From CAVORB01 sp964395315 (lineage in GTDB: Bacteria > Pseudomonadota > Gammaproteobacteria > Chromatiales > Chromatiaceae), in the NCBI GenBank assembly GCA_964395315.1, contig CAYNBI010000003.1:21834-85833 (forward strand): a stretch of DNA of 64,000 bases, given 5' to 3'. The notes below the pieces were generated by a model, which searched no databases, was not told the origin of the DNA, and was given only the letters and a program-made list of their open reading frames with translations. Within the stretch, counting starts at the first letter, position 1. The number at the start of each line of letters is the position of its first letter. This document shows positions 62,501 through 64,000 of this stretch, piece by piece. The position numbers were made by a program, and so were the translations under genes.

Positions 62501-63552
62501 TGCGGCCCCTGGCGGGCGAAGAGCGGCAGGATCTCGGTGGACGGGGGATGATGCTTGCGCAGGGTCTCAGCGGTCTCGCGGATCTCACGCTCGCCGGAGA
62601 GGAACACCAGCACGTCCCCCGTGCCTTCCCGCGCCAGCTCGTCCACCGCCTGGGAGATGGCGCGTTGCATGTCCTCGTCCCGCTCGCCAGCGCTTTCCTC
62701 CTCCGGCGGGCGGTAGCGAACCTCGACCGGGTAGGTGCGGCCGGAGATCTCGATGACAGGCGCGGGACCTGTTCCCTCCGTTGCGAAGTGCTCGGCGAAA
62801 CGTTGCGGATCAATGGTGGCGGAGGTGATGACGACCTTGAGATCCGGGCGTCTCGGCAGCAATCCGCGCAGATAGCCGATCAGGAAGTCAATGTTGAGGC
62901 TGCGCTCATGGGCCTCGTCGATGATCAGGGTATCGTATTCGTTGAGCAACCGATCATGTTGGATCTCGGCCAGCAGCATGCCGTCGGTCATCAGCTTGAT
63001 CGCGCTCTCGGGCGCCACCCGGTCGTGGAAACGCACCTTGTAGCCGACCAGAGTCCCGAGCTCGGACTTGAGCTCCTGGGACACCCGACCGGCCAGGCTG
63101 CGTGCGGCGATGCGCCTGGGCTGGGTGTGGCCGATGCGCCCGAGAATCCCGCGTCCGAGGTTAAGGCAGATCTTGGGCAGCTGGGTCGACTTACCTGAGC
63201 CCGTTTCGCCGCAGAGCACCACGACCTGGTGGTCACGAATCAGCCTCGCCACCTCTTCCCGGCGCTCGCTGACTGGAAGCTCCGACGGGAAGTCGATGGT
63301 CGGAACCAAAGCCCTGCGCCGCTCGACCAGGGTCTGGGAGCGAACGATCGTCTGCCACGCCTTGGCCAGTCCCTGGTCGAAGGGCTCGCCCCGCCGCTGC
63401 CGGCGCCGGAGGCCGCGCAGACGCCCGCGCAGGACGGCCTGATCGCTCAGGAGACAGGTATCCAGATCCTCTCGGGTGGGAAACGTCAGGGGTGGGTGAG
63501 AATCTGGCAATCGACTGGATCTTGGGTGTCGCCGGGGCTGCGGGCGGGGCAC
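59581..63552 (-). CDS. hrpA: ATP-dependent RNA helicase HrpA (DEAH box)
   Basis: The 1323-residue protein matches E. coli HrpA in length and along its whole sequence. Helicase motifs include I (LCGETGSGKSTQLPKI), II (IIDEAHERSLN, a DEAH box), III (VITSATID) and VI (QRKGRCGRV). A long C-terminal part follows with helicase-associated and OB regions. HrpA rescues stalled or collided ribosomes. I chose GTG 63552, 7 nt after AGG, over TTG 63558; the start is uncertain. It converges on degQ. Confidence 0.93.
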   Translation of the reverse strand: MPRPQPRRHPRSSRLPDSHPPLTFPTREDLDTCLLSDQAVLRGRLRGLRRRQRRGEPFDQGLAKAWQTIVRSQTLVERRRALVPTIDFPSELPVSERREEVARLIRDHQVVVLCGETGSGKSTQLPKICLNLGRGILGRIGHTQPRRIAARSLAGRVSQELKSELGTLVGYKVRFHDRVAPESAIKLMTDGMLLAEIQHDRLLNEYDTLIIDEAHERSLNIDFLIGYLRGLLPRRPDLKVVITSATIDPQRFAEHFATEGTGPAPVIEISGRTYPVEVRYRPPEEESAGERDEDMQRAISQAVDELAREGTGDVLVFLSGEREIRETAETLRKHHPPSTEILPLFARQGPQDQARVFQQHGARRVVLATNVAETSLTVPGIHYVIDPGFARISRYSHRGKVQRLPVERVSQASANQRKGRCGRVAQGICIRLYSAENFEARAEFTEPEIRRTNLAAVILQMKLLGFGAIEQFPFIDPPDSRLISDGYRTLEELAAIDTGGNLTPLGRQLARLPVDPRIGRMLLAAEEHHCLRELLVIAAALSVQDPRERPLDRQQAADEIHATFHHEDSDFIAFLNLWRFLEHEQKHLSKSKFRKLCQRHFLSWNRVQEWRDIHAQLRGQLHEMGRKENQAEGSFEEIHRALLTGLLSNIGFRDDGREYQGARNSRFFIHPGSGLFQKSPKWIVAAERVETTRQYGRIVANVQPGWIEQAGRHLVQRTYAEPHWQAKSGQVAAFEKVTLFGVTIVPKRRVNYGPINPAEAREIFLRFGLAEGDFDTRAPFWRHNRELIEYVQHLEAKSRRRDILVDEEGIYAFYAQRVPSGIYSTPQFEQWLRKTTRREPKILHMRMSDIMRREAAEISQQAFPDALPVGATKLPLEYRFDPGHAADGVTLVVPLPLINQVSAERCEWLVPGLLDELITALLRGLPKQIRKAFVPIPDTAARLAGRLTPSDRPLLPALGEGLKELTGVQVPEDAWDPSAVPAHLRMQFRLVDERGRQVALGEDFARLKREYGGPASEAFAHIPVEGIERDGITRWDFGRLPESIDLDRAGIRLRGYPSLVDEGDRVAIRVLDSQESAAAAMRAGTRRLLSLHLGADLRYLRKNLPGLDRMRLQYAKAPQPPGSEAEKPLDLADELVALVLDRCFLEGRPEIREQEAFEQRLAENRSSLTNVTAEVCALAAAILEQYQGVRKRLAGITQVNWMHSVLDLREQLDGLVFRGFLQGIPYQRLKEYPRYLRAVDVRAEKLHHAAARDQERLREMAPLYEKWKQRAAAAREAGRSDPRLDEIRWMLEELRVSLFAQQLGTAYPVSLKRIESRWKELGL

Positions 63553-63776
63553 GCGCAAACCTGGGGGAGATGTTCGAACCTCGACCCGCGGGCCAAGGCC
63601 TCGTATTACTGGATTCTATCCGATCCCGTGCAGCCCCGCAGCGCAGCCGCGTACTCCGGTATCAACCGCAGCGACCGACCGCGGAGACTGGTGTCCACGC
63701 CCCCGACGACCTATCCTTTCTAGCCGGAGCGTCAATCCGGTGGAATCGTTTCAACCAGTAACCGACGGATATCCCC

Positions 63777-64000
63777 ATGGACCAAGATCAGGCCCTGCGC
63801 GCACGGCACGACGGAGAGTTGGTCGAGGCCATCGCCACGCCGGCGGAGGATGCTGGAGGGTGGGTGCTCATGTTCAAAACGCGCAACGGTGATCCTGTGC
63901 TCTATACCGACCGCACGGGTACCGAGAAGATCTACCATTCGCTCGATCACGCAACCGAGGCGGCACGCGGCATCGGTTTTGAGTCCGTGCGGGTGGAAGA
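63777..64000 (+). CDS. Unknown protein, 3' end beyond window
   Basis: The ORF starts at ATG 63777 and is open at the right edge; 74 codons are visible. The protein starts MDQDQALRARHDGELVEAIA and continues with WVLMFKTRNGDPVLYTDRTG and EKIYHSLDHATEAARGIGF. The small alpha/beta look suggests a compact soluble domain. I do not recognise a family. The 224-bp gap between hrpA and this gene is otherwise empty. Confidence 0.55.
   Translation, partial: MDQDQALRARHDGELVEAIATPAEDAGGWVLMFKTRNGDPVLYTDRTGTEKIYHSLDHATEAARGIGFESVRVE

Noticed and set aside
61636..63198. 520-codon plus-strand ORF opposite hrpA
   Set aside because: Antisense shadow of the HrpA helicase core.

Overview
The window is GC-rich, densely coded DNA with short intergenic gaps and long spurious ORFs opposite real genes. 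Gene content points to an autotrophic, probably sulfur-oxidising gammaproteobacterium of the Chromatiales/Ectothiorhodospiraceae type. The supporting markers are a dissimilatory-type ATP sulfurylase (sat), a CbbY xylulose-1,5-bisphosphate phosphatase, tartronate semialdehyde reductase, pyruvate phosphate dikinase and a formate dehydrogenase, set among gammaproteobacterial gene pairs (dksA-gluQ, prfB-lysS, pqiABC). The taxonomic placement is inference from gene content. I see no rRNA, tRNA, CRISPR array, prophage or integrated element.

Layout. 1-5.8 kb: 3' part of a Mo/W formate dehydrogenase, an L,D-transpeptidase lipoprotein, a SPOR protein, queD behind a perfect 22-bp palindrome, and a 35-residue membrane microprotein. 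5.8-13.4 kb (mostly minus): ammonium transporter, pqiA-pqiB-pqiC, a TerC protein, a solute-binding protein and a bacterial-PH membrane pair. 13.5-19.3 kb: a membrane Cache sensor fused to a Schlafen-type AlbA_2 domain, cca, DUF4126, DUF2939, an unknown gene, a palindrome-rich gap and a zinc-ribbon membrane protein. 19.4-28.1 kb: a ClpC-like unfoldase, an mmsA plus tartronate-semialdehyde-reductase pair, a CNB-EAL phosphodiesterase, an aminotransferase and cbbY. 28.3-36.4 kb: dksA-gluQ, parC, metY, a pentapeptide-repeat protein and sat. 36.8-42.6 kb: a small unknown, a DUF1631 protein, a lytic transglycosylase, a Nudix hydrolase, a DUF882 protein and a glycine-rich membrane protein. 42.7-46.7 kb (minus): an RNB exoribonuclease, a 67-residue protein and a membrane-embedded Rad50/SbcC-type ATPase. 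46.8-64 kb: ygfZ, lysS and prfB (with its programmed frameshift), a REP-associated tyrosine transposase coupled to a cupin, ppdK, valS, degQ, hrpA and a partial gene.

The genes form several small functional groups: carbon metabolism (formate oxidation, CbbY, PPDK, tartronate semialdehyde reductase), envelope maintenance (Pqi lipid transport, L,D-transpeptidase, lytic transglycosylase, DUF882, DegQ), and translation and RNA (queD, cca, gluQ, lysS, prfB, valS, hrpA, RNB nuclease). The least explained items are the Cache-AlbA_2 fusion, the membrane Rad50-like ATPase operon, the ClpC-type unfoldase carrying a ClpP-docking tripeptide, the RAYT with dispersed REP-like hairpins, and an unknown two-part protein near 18 kb.
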